The position numbers and the translations under genes are program-made. Positions 13,030 to 13,518 of a stretch of DNA of 13,518 bases are shown here, piece by piece. The stretch spans positions 1 through 13,518 of the forward strand of contig CAMJIC010000047.1 in assembly GCA_946405675.1 (NCBI GenBank), in the 5' to 3' direction. Numbering within the stretch: the stretch's first letter is position 1; every line of letters starts with the position of its first letter. The notes beneath the pieces are model-generated. The model was not told where the DNA came from. It ran no database searches and saw nothing but the letters and a program-made list of their open reading frames with translations. The stretch is from an uncultured Clostridia bacterium (lineage in GTDB: Bacteria; Bacillota; Clostridia; Lachnospirales; Lachnospiraceae).

Positions 13030-13518
13030 ATGCCGCGGGTTGGGATTGTGATGGGGTCCGATTCGGACCTGGATGTCATGGGGAAAGCCAGGGACATTCT
13101 GGACGAATTCGGAGTCGAATCAGAGATGCGTGTGATATCTGCGCACAGAGAGCCGGATATCTTTTTTGACTATGCGAAGAATGCTGAGAAAAGAGGCCTG
13201 AAGGTGATCATTGCGGGTGCCGGAATGGCGGCGCACTTGCCGGGCATGTGCGCTGCTTTGTTTCCTCTTCCGGTCATCGGAGTTCCCATCTGGTCCCAGA
13301 GCCTTGGAGGGAAGGATGCATTGTATTCGATCCTCCAGATGCCGCCGGGAATCCCGGTTGCGACGGTCGCCATCAACGGCGGAAAGAATGCCGGCCTTCT
13401 GGCGGTCCGCATGCTGGCGATGGAGGATGTGTCTTTGCGGGAGAGGCTGAAGGAGTACAGCCGGAATATGTGCGAGGCAGTGCAGGAGAAAGACCGCAGG
13501 CTGCAGGAGAAGCTGGGC
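13030..13518 (+). CDS. purE: N5-carboxyaminoimidazole ribonucleotide mutase, class I (3' end outside window)
   Basis: Converts N5-CAIR to CAIR in purine synthesis, normally after PurK. The 163 codons seen run open to the window edge, and PurE proteins are usually 160-170 residues, so little is missing. Motifs: VGIVMGSDSDL (Ser10-Asp11-Ser12-Asp13), SAHREP with His39 and Arg40, IIAGAGMAAHLPG with His69, IGVPIW, LYSILQMPPGIPVATVAING and NAGLLAVRMLA. The usual GAGGAAHLPG has Met66 in place of the second Gly, a small departure beside the active site. GGAGGAG (13017-13023) lies 6 bases before the ATG. It has its own strong promoter and probably leads a purine gene cluster beyond the window. Confidence 0.93.
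   Translation, partial: MPRVGIVMGSDSDLDVMGKARDILDEFGVESEMRVISAHREPDIFFDYAKNAEKRGLKVIIAGAGMAAHLPGMCAALFPLPVIGVPIWSQSLGGKDALYSILQMPPGIPVATVAINGGKNAGLLAVRMLAMEDVSLRERLKEYSRNMCEAVQEKDRRLQEKLG

Noticed and set aside
1..13518. CRISPR array, tRNA, rRNA or transposase gene
   Set aside because: No regularly spaced repeats, cloverleaf, rRNA signature or transposase motif was seen on either strand by eye.

Overview
The window looks like chromosome from a moderately GC-rich Clostridia bacterium, most likely of the Lachnospiraceae. This is inferred from gene content (a DUF4364-type protein, a type 1B dihydroorotate dehydrogenase with its PyrK partner, a long M29 aminopeptidase, a SleB-like cell wall hydrolase), from strong AGGAGG-type ribosome binding sites, and from sigma-A-type promoters. 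No database search was possible.

Layout. Positions 1-55 are the end of a dispersed foldback repeat. A secreted SH3/SleB-like cell wall hydrolase (207-1862, +) follows a clear promoter and ends at a terminator shared with a convergent DUF4364-like gene (2030-2599, -). The gene-poor stretch 2600-3249 holds the DUF4364 promoter, a relic repeat, a complete 231-bp foldback element with 14-bp perfect terminal inverted repeats and an 8-bp target duplication, a promoter, and a structured leader. The leader precedes a membrane-anchored polysaccharide deacetylase (3250-4791).

Positions 4999-10107 carry five genes of de novo UMP synthesis in order: pyrC, pyrF, pyrK, pyrD, pyrE. PyrC makes dihydroorotate, PyrD/PyrK oxidise it to orotate, and PyrE and PyrF convert orotate to UMP. 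Aspartate carbamoyltransferase and carbamoyl-phosphate synthase are not in the window. Two small membrane proteins follow pyrE closely. A 710-residue M29 aminopeptidase comes next (10781-12913). Last is purE (from 13030), the carboxylation step of purine synthesis, which has its own near-consensus promoter and runs off the window.

The most unusual content is non-coding. (1) A 231-bp foldback element looks like a non-autonomous transposable element, with a relic beside it and a related end at the left window edge. (2) A short motif that folds the same way, with paired-base changes in one stem, lies before the deacetylase, pyrD and the aminopeptidase; it is a candidate cis-acting RNA or repeat family. 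(3) A 32-nt palindrome occurs three times, plus one half copy, only in intergenic spaces. (4) The pyr spacers are long for an operon and rich in inverted repeats, some of which compete for the same bases. No known riboswitch, PyrR site, tRNA, rRNA, CRISPR array or transposase gene was recognised.
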